This document shows positions 40,919 to 48,756 of a DNA stretch of 48,756 nt, one piece after another; position 1 is the stretch's first letter, and each line of letters begins with the position of its first letter. Position numbers and translations under genes: made by a program. The DNA comes from JAEHDI01 sp035455185 (GTDB lineage Bacteria > Acidobacteriota > Terriglobia > Bryobacterales > Bryobacteraceae): positions 1 to 48,756 of the forward strand of contig DATIFQ010000472.1 in the NCBI GenBank assembly GCA_035455185.1, read 5' to 3'. Below the pieces are notes generated by a model that saw only the letters and a list, made by a program, of their open reading frames with translations, did not search any database and was not told the origin of the DNA.

Positions 40919-41365
40919 TCAGGCGCGCGAGATACTCGCGGCGCGTTCGCCGATCGCGTTGGCAAGATGGCCCAGGATGTTCGACATCTCGTCGAGGGCC
41001 GCACGAGCCTGGTGCACGGCCAGCCTTCGCGTGGCGCCGTACCAAATCTGCATCACTTTAAAGTCCAGCAGCAGCATGCGCTGCTCGACTGTGATCCCCC
41101 CGACCTGGAAGCCTGCACTATGCTTCATCAGATAGGTCAGGAGACTATAGTCGCGATCCAGCGACTTTCGCAGTGGATCGAGGGTAACCGCTTCCGCTCC
41201 GCGAATGCGGCCCTGTACATGCGGAAACTGGAGATTGTTCGCCGTGACCACGACGGGCGCGTAATCCACGGGCGTACGAGTTCGCAGGATGAGCAGGCAA
41301 GTATAACGGAACCAGTAGACGAGAAGCACGACCGAGAATGCAATGATGAGAATGCTAGATATCAT
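40919..41365 (-). CDS. Unknown small membrane protein upstream of moxR
   Basis: A 148-residue protein I do not recognise. One N-terminal membrane helix ('ISSILIIAFSVVLLVYWF') is followed by a basic, mostly helical cytoplasmic part with 'LLILRTRTPVDYAPVVVTAN', 'DYSLLTYLMKHSAG', and a leucine/alanine-rich helix 'ARAALDEMSNILGHLANAIG'. Codon use and composition match the neighbours, and the position directly before the MoxR block suggests it could be a membrane partner, but the gap of 75 bases means co-transcription is unproven. The 173 bases upstream (41366-41538) are slightly AT-richer and probably hold its promoter; no clear hexamers were found. Confidence 0.65.
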   Translation of the reverse strand: MISSILIIAFSVVLLVYWFRYTCLLILRTRTPVDYAPVVVTANNLQFPHVQGRIRGAEAVTLDPLRKSLDRDYSLLTYLMKHSAGFQVGGITVEQRMLLLDFKVMQIWYGATRRLAVHQARAALDEMSNILGHLANAIGERAASISRA

Positions 41366-41538
41366 CTTGCCGTCTTTCGCTGGGTGAACTGGCTCAACCC
41401 GAATGTGGGGGTGGCACCCATGTGCGTACTAGGCCGTCTATTATTTCACCCAAGCTGAGAATATCACTGGATGCCGGTAAGCGCAAGGGTCTTTTCGACC
41501 TTAGGTGTGAACTTTTCGCTCCAGCAAGACGACCCGGT

Positions 41539-42123
41539 TCAGCGTTTATTAGCGGGCTTCGGAAACAGCATGTGTCCAGGAGAGGCTCCCCTAGCGGCGC
41601 AGTCCTTAGCGTACAAGGATGCGTAACTTATTGTAATATAATCGCTTTCCGAAAATCCAAGAACGCGGGCAGCATGATCAATCCAGTCTGGAGGACCCTC
41701 GAGCTCAAGGAAAACCCCTACGGGCGTCTCGTCCAGTGTGGCGATTCCGACTCGGTCAGAAGCCTGGTACTCTGTCCGGTACTTCTCATAACAGAAGACG
41801 GGGACATATCCTATACGTCCCAGTATCTGTCGCAGTTCGATCGCCGTTGAAAAGCGGACTTCAATTTCCTCGCGAGTTTTGTACTTCCCTGTGGTGGCGG
41901 GCCCTTTGTACGTGAGGAGTGCCTTCGCGCCAACCTGCCTCACCCGAAGGACAATGCCGCGATTGCGGAGGTCGCCGGCTGGAGTGTCATAAAGCACGTT
42001 GCTCTCGAAAACGCGGCGGCGAATGCACCGAAAACCGCATGCTCGAAGCAGGCGTCTGCCGTGCGCAGAGTCCTGCAACCCCAACTTGATCTCAGTCTCC
42101 GTACCCGAACCGCCCCGCGACAT
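41539..42123 (-). CDS. CYTH-domain protein (class IV adenylate cyclase/triphosphatase-like)
   Basis: A 194-residue CYTH (triphosphate tunnel) protein. The N-terminal signature 'TETEIKLGL' (ExExK) is present, followed by 'NVLYDTPAGDLRNRGIVLRVRQ', 'ALLTYKGPA', 'KYKTREEIEV', and 'KYRTEYQ...VGIATLDETPVG.FLELEG', which supply the alternating acidic and basic residues lining the tunnel. Such proteins hydrolyse inorganic or thiamine triphosphate or make cAMP (CyaB type); sequence alone does not distinguish these. ATG 42123 gives the family-like start; a longer frame to 42273 overlaps the divergent HDAC gene. The protein ends with a short unassigned tail. Confidence 0.86.
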   Translation of the reverse strand: MSRGGSGTETEIKLGLQDSAHGRRLLRACGFRCIRRRVFESNVLYDTPAGDLRNRGIVLRVRQVGAKALLTYKGPATTGKYKTREEIEVRFSTAIELRQILGRIGYVPVFCYEKYRTEYQASDRVGIATLDETPVGVFLELEGPPDWIDHAARVLGFSESDYITISYASLYAKDCAARGASPGHMLFPKPANKR

Positions 42124-42216
42124 GTTTCCAGTATTATCCCAGTGTTTGGCGGTGTGGCGACATGCTGCCCACGTGCGCTCGAACGCGATACACTTGCCGG
42201 TTAGGCTCTCGGTTTC

Positions 42217-43137
42217 ATGCTTCCGTTCCGGCTCGTATACCATGAAGGCTACGACCTCAACTTCGGCGAGCACGTCTTTCCCACACAGAAGTATCGCCTG
42301 ATCCGCGAGCGTCTGTTAGCTGATGGACTTGCGAAACCGACCGATTTCGTTGCCCCCGAACCGGCCCCGGAACAGGACCTCGTTCTCGTCCACGACGAGG
42401 GCTGGATTCAGCGCCTTCGCACAGGAACACTGAGTTTTCACGAGATCCTGAAGCTGGAAGTTCCCTATTCCCGGCAGATGGTCAATGCCTTTTGGCTGGC
42501 GGCGGGCGGCACAACGCTGGCCGCGCGCCTGGCTTTGCGCGACGGACTTGGCTTCAATATTGGAGGCGGGTTCCACCACGCATTCCATGGGCACGGCGAA
42601 GGATTCTGTGCAGTGAACGACGTTGCGATTGCCATCCGCCGGCTGGAGCGGGAAGGCCGCATCGAACGGGCGATGGTCGTTGATTGCGACGTGCATCACG
42701 GAAACGGTACCGCCGCCCTTTTCGCTTCCGATCGGAAGGTCTTCACCCTGTCCATCCACCAACTCAACAATTATCCGGCGGAGAAGCCGCCCTCGGATAT
42801 CGACATTAACCTTCCGGACCAGGCGGGTGATGAGGAGTATCTGGATGAACTCCGAAAGCATTATGTGCCGGCCGTCGCTTCATTTCAGCCTCAACTGGTG
42901 ATCTACGTCGCCGGCGCGGACCCTTATTACCAGGATCAGTTGGGAGGGTTGGCCCTCACCATGGCTGGCCTGAAGCAACGGGACCGGCTGGTCATTGAGA
43001 TGGCTTTGAGACACGGGGCCGCGGTCGCGGTGACGCTTGCGGGCGGATATGCGTTCCGGTTGAACGACACCGTGGCAATTCACGTGAATACCGTGAGGGC
43101 CGGCAAGGAATCGATGGAAGTGACCGGGCGCGCTTAG
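42217..43137 (+). CDS. Histone-deacetylase-family (acetylpolyamine-type) amidohydrolase
   Basis: A 306-residue zinc amidohydrolase of the class I/II histone deacetylase fold; bacterial members act on acetylpolyamines, acetoin-related proteins or other acyl-amines. Active-site landmarks: 'GGGFHHAFHGHGEGFCAVND' (tandem His), 'DCDVHHGNGTA' (zinc Asp and His), 'YVAGADPYYQDQLGGLALT' (zinc Asp) and 'TLAGGYAF', where Tyr is the expected catalytic residue. The N-terminus 'LVYHEGYDLNFGEHVFPTQKY' is typical. The protein is cytosolic. Divergent from CYTH with 93 bases between starts; the substrate is not deducible. Confidence 0.92.
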   Translation: MLPFRLVYHEGYDLNFGEHVFPTQKYRLIRERLLADGLAKPTDFVAPEPAPEQDLVLVHDEGWIQRLRTGTLSFHEILKLEVPYSRQMVNAFWLAAGGTTLAARLALRDGLGFNIGGGFHHAFHGHGEGFCAVNDVAIAIRRLEREGRIERAMVVDCDVHHGNGTAALFASDRKVFTLSIHQLNNYPAEKPPSDIDINLPDQAGDEEYLDELRKHYVPAVASFQPQLVIYVAGADPYYQDQLGGLALTMAGLKQRDRLVIEMALRHGAAVAVTLAGGYAFRLNDTVAIHVNTVRAGKESMEVTGRA

Positions 43138-43235
43138 CTCTTGGTTGTCAGCTCGCTGTGGCCGACCCTTGCTCCCTCTAATGGAGGAAAAGCCAGGGAA
43201 CTCGGTTTCAGACGACAACGTCTAAAACTAATACA

Positions 43236-44804
43236 ATGACGGCACACGCGAAGGTTGCGTTCCTTCTCCTGGCACTGGCCGCGTCGCCGAGCACAAAGGG
43301 CCAGGAGCCCACGGAACCCGCTACCGAGAAGCCAAGTCCTGCTGCGAAGGCGCGGGAAATGCTGGATGCTGCTGGTGAGGCGGCTGGCGGCGTTCGGCCG
43401 GAGATCCAGACCGCCGCTCTTCTCCACATTGCGGACAACTACCAGCTGCTCGACAAAAAGAAGGCTCGGGAGTTCGCCGGGCAGGCCTTTACCGCGGCAG
43501 GTTCTCTCCCACAAGACCCGGTGAAGAACCGCGAACGAATGCAGGCCGAGGTCGTCCAGGTCCTTGCCGATATTGACGTTCCGGAGGCGGTTGCATTGCT
43601 CCGCCAGATGCAAGCAACGGCCGGGGACTACGATCCCCGGTGGCCGGCGATCGACAAAATCGTGCAGGTCCTGATACAGAAGAAGGATTTCGACGCGGCC
43701 ATCGAGCTCGTCGAAGGCCTTGGCAGTACGGGCTTCTTCTCCTACACCGGGGCCCGCTCTATCTTCAAGGCGCTGCCTGCCGACGACCCCAGGCGGACGA
43801 CTCTGTTCGGGTCGGCCATGTCCGCGTTTGGCGTCCGGCCGCACCGAAGCTTCGTCGTCTTTCTGCGGGAGTGCTGGGGCGACGTACCGAAGCAGATGGC
43901 CGAATCCGCGCTGAACGGCTTCTTGCGCGAAATTCTCGACAGAAAAAGTGCAGAAGAGCATTCCCAGACGGGCGTGAGCTTCGCCACGGCGAAAGGAACT
44001 GTCAGCTTCGATTCGCGAGAGGACAGCGAACTGTTTGACGTCATGCACATTGTCCGCGCCATCAATCCGAAGCGCGCAGAGGAACTGCTCGAAACACGCC
44101 CCGGACTCCGCGCATGGCTTGAACAGTACCCTAAGGGAACTGAATCCCTGCGCGCCGAAGGCTGGTTCTGGACGTTCACTGTGATGGGAGACGACAAGCA
44201 GGCAGCCGACCGAATGAAGCAGCAGGGGCGCGCGCAGGCGCTCACCGAGACGATTGCTTCGTCGGCACTCAACGCCGTTCGCGAGGATCCTGACAAGGCC
44301 ATCTCGCTTGCTCAAACGATTCCCACGCCCGCGCGGCGGGCCGAGATTCTTGGATCGATTGCCCGGTCCGTCGCAGGGAAGGACCCCGACAAGGCGCGAG
44401 GCGCCCTGGACAAGTGCATCACGTTGCTGGACGAGATCAAGAACCCGAATGACCGGGTGGCTGCGTGGGACTCGGTCGCCGACGCGGCACACCAAATCAA
44501 CGATGAGAAGCTGACCTCTCGTGCGATCGACCGGGCGTTGGCCGACGCCGCCGAACTTTACAAGCAGGAGGAGGATGTCGAGGTTCCGAATGTCTTTCTC
44601 CGAGAGTACTGGCCCTCGACCCAGGGCTACCGCCGCGCCATCATGCGGGCGACAGCGATTCTTGGCGTGGACGCGGAGCCGCTGCTGCTGAAGATCGTGG
44701 ACCCGGAGCTGAACCTCTTCGCCCGGATCGCGATGGCGCAGGCGCTGCTCGGACGGTCTCAGGAACGATTCCCGACCTTCGCCCCGCGGAAGAAACGTCG
44801 CTAA
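43236..44804 (+). CDS. Unknown secreted helical-repeat protein
   Basis: A 522-residue protein with a signal peptide ('KVAFLLLALAASPSTKG') and no recognised catalytic motif. The body is rich in Ala, Asp, Lys and Glu and reads as repeated amphipathic helix pairs ('LLHIADNYQLLDKKKAREFA', 'VLADIDVPEAVALLRQMQ', 'IDKIVQVLIQKKDFDAAIEL', 'LGSIARSVAGKDPDKARGAL', 'WDSVADAAHQINDEKLTSRA'). This is TPR-like in rhythm but without the canonical consensus. Low-complexity Pro/Glu/Thr follows the signal peptide. It ends with basic 'APRKKRR'. The 3' end overlaps the convergent epimerase by four bases. I infer an exported protein-binding scaffold; this is not demonstrated. Confidence 0.8.
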   Translation: MTAHAKVAFLLLALAASPSTKGQEPTEPATEKPSPAAKAREMLDAAGEAAGGVRPEIQTAALLHIADNYQLLDKKKAREFAGQAFTAAGSLPQDPVKNRERMQAEVVQVLADIDVPEAVALLRQMQATAGDYDPRWPAIDKIVQVLIQKKDFDAAIELVEGLGSTGFFSYTGARSIFKALPADDPRRTTLFGSAMSAFGVRPHRSFVVFLRECWGDVPKQMAESALNGFLREILDRKSAEEHSQTGVSFATAKGTVSFDSREDSELFDVMHIVRAINPKRAEELLETRPGLRAWLEQYPKGTESLRAEGWFWTFTVMGDDKQAADRMKQQGRAQALTETIASSALNAVREDPDKAISLAQTIPTPARRAEILGSIARSVAGKDPDKARGALDKCITLLDEIKNPNDRVAAWDSVADAAHQINDEKLTSRAIDRALADAAELYKQEEDVEVPNVFLREYWPSTQGYRRAIMRATAILGVDAEPLLLKIVDPELNLFARIAMAQALLGRSQERFPTFAPRKKRR

Positions 44805-45754
44805 ACCTCGATCCGGGCGTTTCCGATCAACCAGTCGACGGCCTCGCGCACCGCTTCGAGCGAGGCGAAGCGGGGCTGGTAGCCGATCAGCCGTTGGGCC
44901 TTCGCTATGCTGCAATTGGGCGAGTGGGCGATATGGTCCCATGTGGCGTCTGCCTCGTTCTCCGGGACCGTCTTGCGCCACTCTCCCCAAGGTAGGAATC
45001 GCAGATTCGCCTCGCGGCCGAACCACGTCGCAACGGACTCGGCGTAACCTCGCAACGTTAGCGCAGCCGGGGAGACCACGTGGAAGCTTTCGCCCACGGA
45101 AGTGCTCCAGTTGCCCAGCGCTTTCTGGAACGCTTGGGCGACGTCATCCGCATGGACGTGGTGCACCGTCTCCAGTCCGAGGTTCGGCAGGCATAAGTCC
45201 TCACCCCGGGCGAGAGCGGCGAAAACCCGAGGGTTGAAGTGTCCAGCCGGGTTCAATGGCGGCCATCCCGGACCGACGATATGTCCCGGATGCAGCAGAG
45301 TGGCCGGGAAACCGCTCCTACGGGCTTCACCCAGCAGATAGGCTTCGATCGCGGCTTTCCGGCAACCGTATTCGCCGAACGGGTGGCGCGGCTGCTCTTC
45401 CGTGGTGGGCACTTGCACACTGTGCCCGTGTACCCATATCGTTCCACAATGCAGGAAATGCTGGAGCCGTCCCCTCAGTGTCTCGACGAGTTGCCGCGCG
45501 CTCTCCTCGGTGAAGCAGATCAGATCGATCACCGCATCCGGCCGCAAGTCCGCGATGCGCGCGCCGAATGTCCCAGCGGCTTCCTCAGAGGTCCGGTCGA
45601 GGAGAACTCGCCTAACCGTGGTCCAGGCGCCGTGCGGCTGGTACGGCTCACGCTGGGCGCGGCTCACGCAAACGACCTCATGACCGCATGCCACGAGCCG
45701 CGGTACGAGGAAAGTTCCGATATGACCCGTCCCGCCAATGACTACAATTCGCAT
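44801..45754 (-). CDS. NAD-dependent epimerase/dehydratase-family protein
   Basis: A 317-residue extended short-chain dehydrogenase. The NAD(P) motif 'VIGGTGHIGTFLVPRL' is at the N-terminus, the YxxxK pair is 'GEYGCRKAAIEAYL' near residues 129-142, and the substrate-binding part has 'LRPDAVIDLICFTEESARQL' and 'HHVHADDVAQAF'. It belongs with atypical NDP-sugar epimerase-like or isoflavone-reductase-like members; a sugar nucleotide substrate is likely but unproven. It starts eight bases downstream of the ADP-ribosylglycohydrolase stop, so the two are probably one operon. Confidence 0.87.
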   Translation of the reverse strand: MRIVVIGGTGHIGTFLVPRLVACGHEVVCVSRAQREPYQPHGAWTTVRRVLLDRTSEEAAGTFGARIADLRPDAVIDLICFTEESARQLVETLRGRLQHFLHCGTIWVHGHSVQVPTTEEQPRHPFGEYGCRKAAIEAYLLGEARRSGFPATLLHPGHIVGPGWPPLNPAGHFNPRVFAALARGEDLCLPNLGLETVHHVHADDVAQAFQKALGNWSTSVGESFHVVSPAALTLRGYAESVATWFGREANLRFLPWGEWRKTVPENEADATWDHIAHSPNCSIAKAQRLIGYQPRFASLEAVREAVDWLIGNARIEV

Positions 45755-45762
45755 GGTGTCCT

Positions 45763-46923
45763 TTAGCTTTTCTCCATTTCGTCCGCGTATGCCCGCATGC
45801 GAAGGAGGCGAGCGCGGAAGGCGCCGTACAGTCCGTCCGCATGATCGCCGAGCGTTCGCTGAGAATTGGTGAACCGGTTCAACGTAGTGGCATAGTCAAC
45901 CTGACGGACCCATTCCGCCGGGATGGAAGACGCTCCTGTGAGCGCGCCAGCAATTCCGGCGGAGATCGCAGCGAGGCAGTCCGTGTCGCGTCCCATGTTC
46001 ACGGCGGCGACGATGGCATCCCGCACATTGCCTTTTGTCATGCGAAACACGCAGACGGCCTTGGTCACGACCTCGTTCGCCGACGAAAAAGCGTAGGGGG
46101 TTCCTCGCCCGCTGTAGACTTCATCGAACGCCGTTCGCATCTCGCGGAAATCCTTGCAGGAGTCCGTGTGCTTAAGGCCCCGCTCGATTTCTTTAGCGAC
46201 TCCGGTTTCTTTCGTCTGTCGCGGATCGCCTGCGAGGATGGCGGCTAGGACACTGTCCACGGTCGCGTCGGGCCTAGTGGCGGCCGCAATCGCAAGCGCG
46301 GTAACCGCAGCCCACTGAAGCCCCCGGCTGTTGCTGGTCTGGTAGAGCTGGCCAACCTCGAAGACGTCTGTCACCGCATTCGTGATGTCCCCCGCGTTGA
46401 TGAGGCCGATCGGGTGGCACGACCGGGCGAAGGAGTTCAGGCCGGCATAGTCGCAATACCTGCCGAGGTCGCGCGCGGGAATGCCTGACTTCGCCATCGC
46501 CAACAGTGTGGCCTCGAAGGGTTCGGAAACCATTCCGGCTGACTCGGGCTTGATATGGCGGAGCCACGCGGCACGGACGTCTTCGGCGTTGACGCGGTCC
46601 TGTTTCTCGATGATCGCCGTGATCATGAGTTTCTGCCGCTCGACGCCGTCCTCGGTGGTGCCGGGTTCCCGTTTCCAGCCGTTGCGGTAGTGCTCGTACG
46701 GCAGAAGCCGCTCGGCCGTCCCGTGCTCCTTCTCAATCCTCTGCCACGGCCATCCTTCGACCACAGCACCCATCGAGGAACCAATGTGGCAACCGGCGAT
46801 GCAGCCGTAAAACTTCTCCCTAAGCGCCGGATTCGAGCCTTGCGATGCAGCACTGGCGGCGACCGATGCCGTCAGGCTGCCGCCTACAAACGATCTCCTG
46901 TTCAACGTGACGATATCTGCCAT
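45763..46923 (-). CDS. Tat-exported ADP-ribosylglycohydrolase-family protein
   Basis: A 386-residue member of the ADP-ribosylglycohydrolase (DraG) fold, whose relatives remove ADP-ribose from proteins or nucleotides using two metals. The N-terminus 'LNRRSFVGGSLTASVAASAA' is a Tat signal. The core has 'YGCIAGCHIGSSMGAVVEG', a degenerate first metal loop 'TTEDG' in place of TDDT, and the intact second loop 'GRDTDCLAAISAGIAGAL'. AGGAG lies eight bases before ATG 46923, which settles the start against the longer frame to 46974. The enzyme probably acts in the periplasm on an exogenous ADP-ribosyl or similar glycosidic substrate; the altered first loop makes activity uncertain. Confidence 0.88.
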   Translation of the reverse strand: MADIVTLNRRSFVGGSLTASVAASAASQGSNPALREKFYGCIAGCHIGSSMGAVVEGWPWQRIEKEHGTAERLLPYEHYRNGWKREPGTTEDGVERQKLMITAIIEKQDRVNAEDVRAAWLRHIKPESAGMVSEPFEATLLAMAKSGIPARDLGRYCDYAGLNSFARSCHPIGLINAGDITNAVTDVFEVGQLYQTSNSRGLQWAAVTALAIAAATRPDATVDSVLAAILAGDPRQTKETGVAKEIERGLKHTDSCKDFREMRTAFDEVYSGRGTPYAFSSANEVVTKAVCVFRMTKGNVRDAIVAAVNMGRDTDCLAAISAGIAGALTGASSIPAEWVRQVDYATTLNRFTNSQRTLGDHADGLYGAFRARLLRMRAYADEMEKS

Positions 46924-47016
46924 GAAGATTGCTCCTAACGATTCACGCCCGTGATCCGGTTCGACAACTGCCAAGTCTACGCCACGGTTTGGCAGACCGC
47001 GCTTGCAGGCGAGCGG

Positions 47017-47391
47017 CTACGGCAGCGGTGTTTGCCGCTCGAGAAGGTGGAGGATGTTGCCTTCGGGGTCGGTGAAGAAGACCACTTTGTTCCCCTTGCT
47101 CTCCACGGGCTCGGTGAGGAAGGCGACGCCTCGGGACTTCAGGCCGGAGTAGACCGAGTCGAAGTCGCTCACGGCGACGGCGAGGTGGCGGAATCCTGGG
47201 GTCTTCATGCCGGTGTCCGGACGGTCGCCCTCGGCGCCGATAATCTCAATCATGTAGCCGTTTTGCGCTTTGACAAACGTGGCGTTGGCTGACTGGTAGT
47301 TGACGACGAAGCCGAGGTTCCGGACGTACCACTCAGCGAGAGCACGATGATCTGGAGACGCTATAGCAGTGTGTTCGAGGCCGGTAATCAT
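47017..47391 (-). CDS. VOC-family (glyoxalase/dioxygenase-like) protein
   Basis: A 124-residue vicinal-oxygen-chelate protein. The two beta-alpha-beta-beta-beta halves are visible: 'LEHTAIASPDHRALAEWYVR' then 'YMIEIIGAEGDRPDTG', and 'FRHLAVAVSDFDSVYSGLKS' then 'NKVVFFTDPEGNILHLLER'. Metal-site residues (His near the N-terminus, His in 'RHLAV', Glu near the end) are compatible with a metal enzyme, but substrates vary widely. ATG 47391 gives the family length; an open frame extending to 47616 reads through the divergent gene's 5' part and is unsupported. Confidence 0.88.
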   Translation of the reverse strand: MITGLEHTAIASPDHRALAEWYVRNLGFVVNYQSANATFVKAQNGYMIEIIGAEGDRPDTGMKTPGFRHLAVAVSDFDSVYSGLKSRGVAFLTEPVESKGNKVVFFTDPEGNILHLLERQTPLP

Positions 47392-47451
47392 GGTCTCAGA
47401 ATAGCAGGGGAACCGGGCGCGGGACGGGCGTCGTATGCTGATGAACAGCAG

Positions 47452-47823
47452 ATGAAACGGAGGGCTTTTCCGAAGGAGGCTGCACGACGCCTGCTGCGGG
47501 CGCGTCCGTCCGAGGAGCGCGACGCGGCGATGCGGCGAGTGATACGGTCTATCCCAAAAGGAAAGGTGGCGACCTACGCCCAAGTGGCGGCTGCCGCTGG
47601 ATATCCGCTCTATCACCGGCAGGTGGTGCAGTTGCTCCGGAAATCAGGTGATTCGCTGCCGTGGCAGCGCGTGCTCGGCGCCGGAGGCCAAATCAGACTG
47701 AGGCGCGATATGGCTCACGAGCAGCGCATGCGACTGGAGATGGAAGGCGTCCGCTTCCGAGGGAAGCGCGTCGCCATGGATGAGCACCAGCACACCTTCC
47801 GGACGTGGGAACTCGAGGACTGA
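47452..47823 (+). CDS. Alkyltransferase-like protein (ATL, MGMT-family, Cys-less)
   Basis: A 123-residue protein matching the DNA-binding domain of O6-methylguanine methyltransferases: 'VIRSIPKGKVATYAQVAAAA' (helix-turn-helix region) and 'GQIRLRRDMAHEQRMRLEMEGV' at the end. The active-site PCHR is replaced by 'LPWQRV'. ATL proteins also lack the Cys and usually read PWHR, so here a further His-to-Gln change is present. ATLs bind O6-alkylguanine and hand it to nucleotide-excision repair instead of repairing it directly. ATG 47452 is used; the frame is open upstream to 47347 but that part overlaps the VOC gene. Sixty bases separate the two divergent starts. Confidence 0.88.
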   Translation: MKRRAFPKEAARRLLRARPSEERDAAMRRVIRSIPKGKVATYAQVAAAAGYPLYHRQVVQLLRKSGDSLPWQRVLGAGGQIRLRRDMAHEQRMRLEMEGVRFRGKRVAMDEHQHTFRTWELED

Positions 47824-47838
47824 CTCCCGCGCCATGCA

Positions 47839-48756
47839 TCAACGCAGTTCGGCGTCGGTCTGCCGTCCGAGCCGGACAACGATCTCCGGAAGCGCCCGGA
47901 TATCGGACTGCGTTGTGCGGAAGTTCACGATGCAGAGACGAAGAGCGAACTTGCCCTGGACTACGGCGTTGGAGAGGAAAGCCTCGCCGCCCTTTTGAAT
48001 ACGATTCACGAGTTCCTCGTTCAACTGGTTCAGGTACGCCGCCGCGGCTGGGTCGTGCCGGTCGAGATCCGCCGGGACGTATCGGAAGGTGGTGATGCTG
48101 AGTCCCTGTGACAACGCCTCGAGTTCCGCGTGAGCCTGGACCTCCTGGTACAGCGACTTCGCCAGATCAATATCGTCCGCGATCATCCGGCACAGTCCTT
48201 CGCGGCCGGCCACGCGCAGCCCGGCCCACACTTTCAGCGCTCGAAAGCCGCGTGAGTTCTGAGGGCCGTACTCGTAGAAGTTGATCGGCCGTTCCTCCGC
48301 ATCCGCGTCAAAACGGTAGTAGACCGGCGAGTAATCGAAGGCGTCCAACAGGTGCTGGGGGTCTCGCACGAGGGTACAGCCGGCCTCGAGCGGCGCGTAG
48401 AGCCACTTGTGGGGATCGAGCGCGATCGAGTCGGCCTCGACGAGCCCTTTGAGATCCTCGCCGGCATCGGGTAGGGCCGCGGCGGGTGCGCCGTACGCTC
48501 CGTCCACATGAAACCACAGGTTGTATTCCCGCGCCAGTTTGGCCAGTTCCGGCAACGGGTCCACGGCTCCGGTGCTCACGGTGCCGGCCGAGCCGACGAC
48601 AAGGAACGGCTGCCCTCCTTGCGCGCGGTCTGCTTCGATGCGGGCGCGAAGTTCGGAGGTGTCGACCCGGCAGTCTGAGCCGGCAGTAATCCACCGAATC
48701 GCATTCGTGCCGAGCCCGAACAGATCGGCGGCCTTTTGGATCCAGGTGTGGGTTTC
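47839..48756 (-). CDS. PLP-dependent decarboxylase (group II), N-terminus beyond window
   Basis: The C-terminal 305 residues of a group II aromatic-L-amino-acid/glutamate-type decarboxylase; the frame is open to the last base, so the N-terminal part lies outside. Visible: 'VGSAGTVSTGAVDPL', 'LWFHVDGAYGAPAA' (Asp contacting the PLP pyridine nitrogen) and the PLP lysine in 'IALDPHKWLYAPLEAGC', then the small domain 'PINFYEYGPQNSRGFRALKV' and 'FALRLCIVNFRTTQSDI'. The family decarboxylates Tyr, Trp, DOPA, Glu, Asp or similar; a specific substrate is not readable from this part. It ends 15 bases after the convergent ATL gene. Confidence 0.9.
   Translation of the reverse strand, partial: ETHTWIQKAADLFGLGTNAIRWITAGSDCRVDTSELRARIEADRAQGGQPFLVVGSAGTVSTGAVDPLPELAKLAREYNLWFHVDGAYGAPAAALPDAGEDLKGLVEADSIALDPHKWLYAPLEAGCTLVRDPQHLLDAFDYSPVYYRFDADAEERPINFYEYGPQNSRGFRALKVWAGLRVAGREGLCRMIADDIDLAKSLYQEVQAHAELEALSQGLSITTFRYVPADLDRHDPAAAAYLNQLNEELVNRIQKGGEAFLSNAVVQGKFALRLCIVNFRTTQSDIRALPEIVVRLGRQTDAELR

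Noticed and set aside
43134..45026. 630-residue minus-strand open frame
   Set aside because: It covers the signal-peptide-bearing gene 43236-44804 on the other strand and runs into the epimerase; arginine-rich shadow without a domain.
1..48756. CRISPR arrays, insertion sequences, prophage or rRNA genes
   Set aside because: No regularly spaced direct repeats, transposase or phage structural genes, or rRNA-like stretches were found on either strand.

Overview
The window is a high-GC, gene-dense bacterial chromosome segment. It contains several short secreted or Tat-exported versions of enzymes that are usually cytosolic, FG-GAP/ASPIC-UnbV and YVTN-propeller cytochrome proteins, a MoxR/DUF58/BatA cluster and an elongation factor P with an unusual loop tip. 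Together with RAYT/REP-like palindromes, this suggests an Acidobacteriota of the Bryobacterales/Solibacter type. That assignment is inferred from gene content, because no rRNA is present. I saw no rRNA, convincing tRNA, CRISPR array, insertion sequence or prophage.

Layout. 1-2061: the end of a FecR-domain protein, a 362-base gap with two repeat-like palindromic units, and a Tat-type amidohydrolase. 2109-7019 (minus): glnA, a MOSC-domain protein and glnE, a nitrogen-assimilation block in which the GlnA adenylylation tyrosine and the GlnE modifying enzyme are both present. 7176-9907 (plus): xseA, a GYD-domain protein behind a clear sigma-70-type promoter, and a metallo-beta-lactamase-fold hydrolase. 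9932-12019 (minus): guaB and a RidA-family protein.

12137-22305 (minus) is the most unusual part. It is a tightly packed six-gene operon in which most junctions are 4-base start/stop overlaps. In order of transcription it encodes a PD40-propeller protein with a C-terminal cytochrome domain; a calcium-loop FG-GAP/ASPIC-UnbV protein; a decaheme protein made of two tetraheme units, a YVTN propeller and a peroxidase-like C-terminus; a two-component-regulator-type propeller; and two orphan branched-chain-amino-acid-type binding proteins with no permease. All six appear to be exported. I infer a periplasmic or extracellular electron-transfer and ligand-binding system of unknown substrate.

22505-24852: efp and selA (selenocysteine synthesis), followed by the wreck of an MNT/HEPN toxin-antitoxin pair. 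24897-33288: a secreted PIG-L deacetylase, a flippase-like membrane protein, a FadN-type beta-oxidation fusion enzyme, a small P-loop kinase, an MFS transporter coupled to trpS, and an RlmD-type rRNA methyltransferase. 33306-41365 (minus): an unknown membrane protein, then MoxR ATPase, DUF58, BatA-like and double-vWA proteins, ending in a Tat-exported SelA-like PLP enzyme. 41539-48756: a CYTH phosphatase/cyclase, a histone-deacetylase-family enzyme, an unknown secreted helical protein, an epimerase with a Tat-exported ADP-ribosylglycohydrolase, a VOC protein, a cysteine-less alkyltransferase-like protein and a PLP decarboxylase cut by the window edge.
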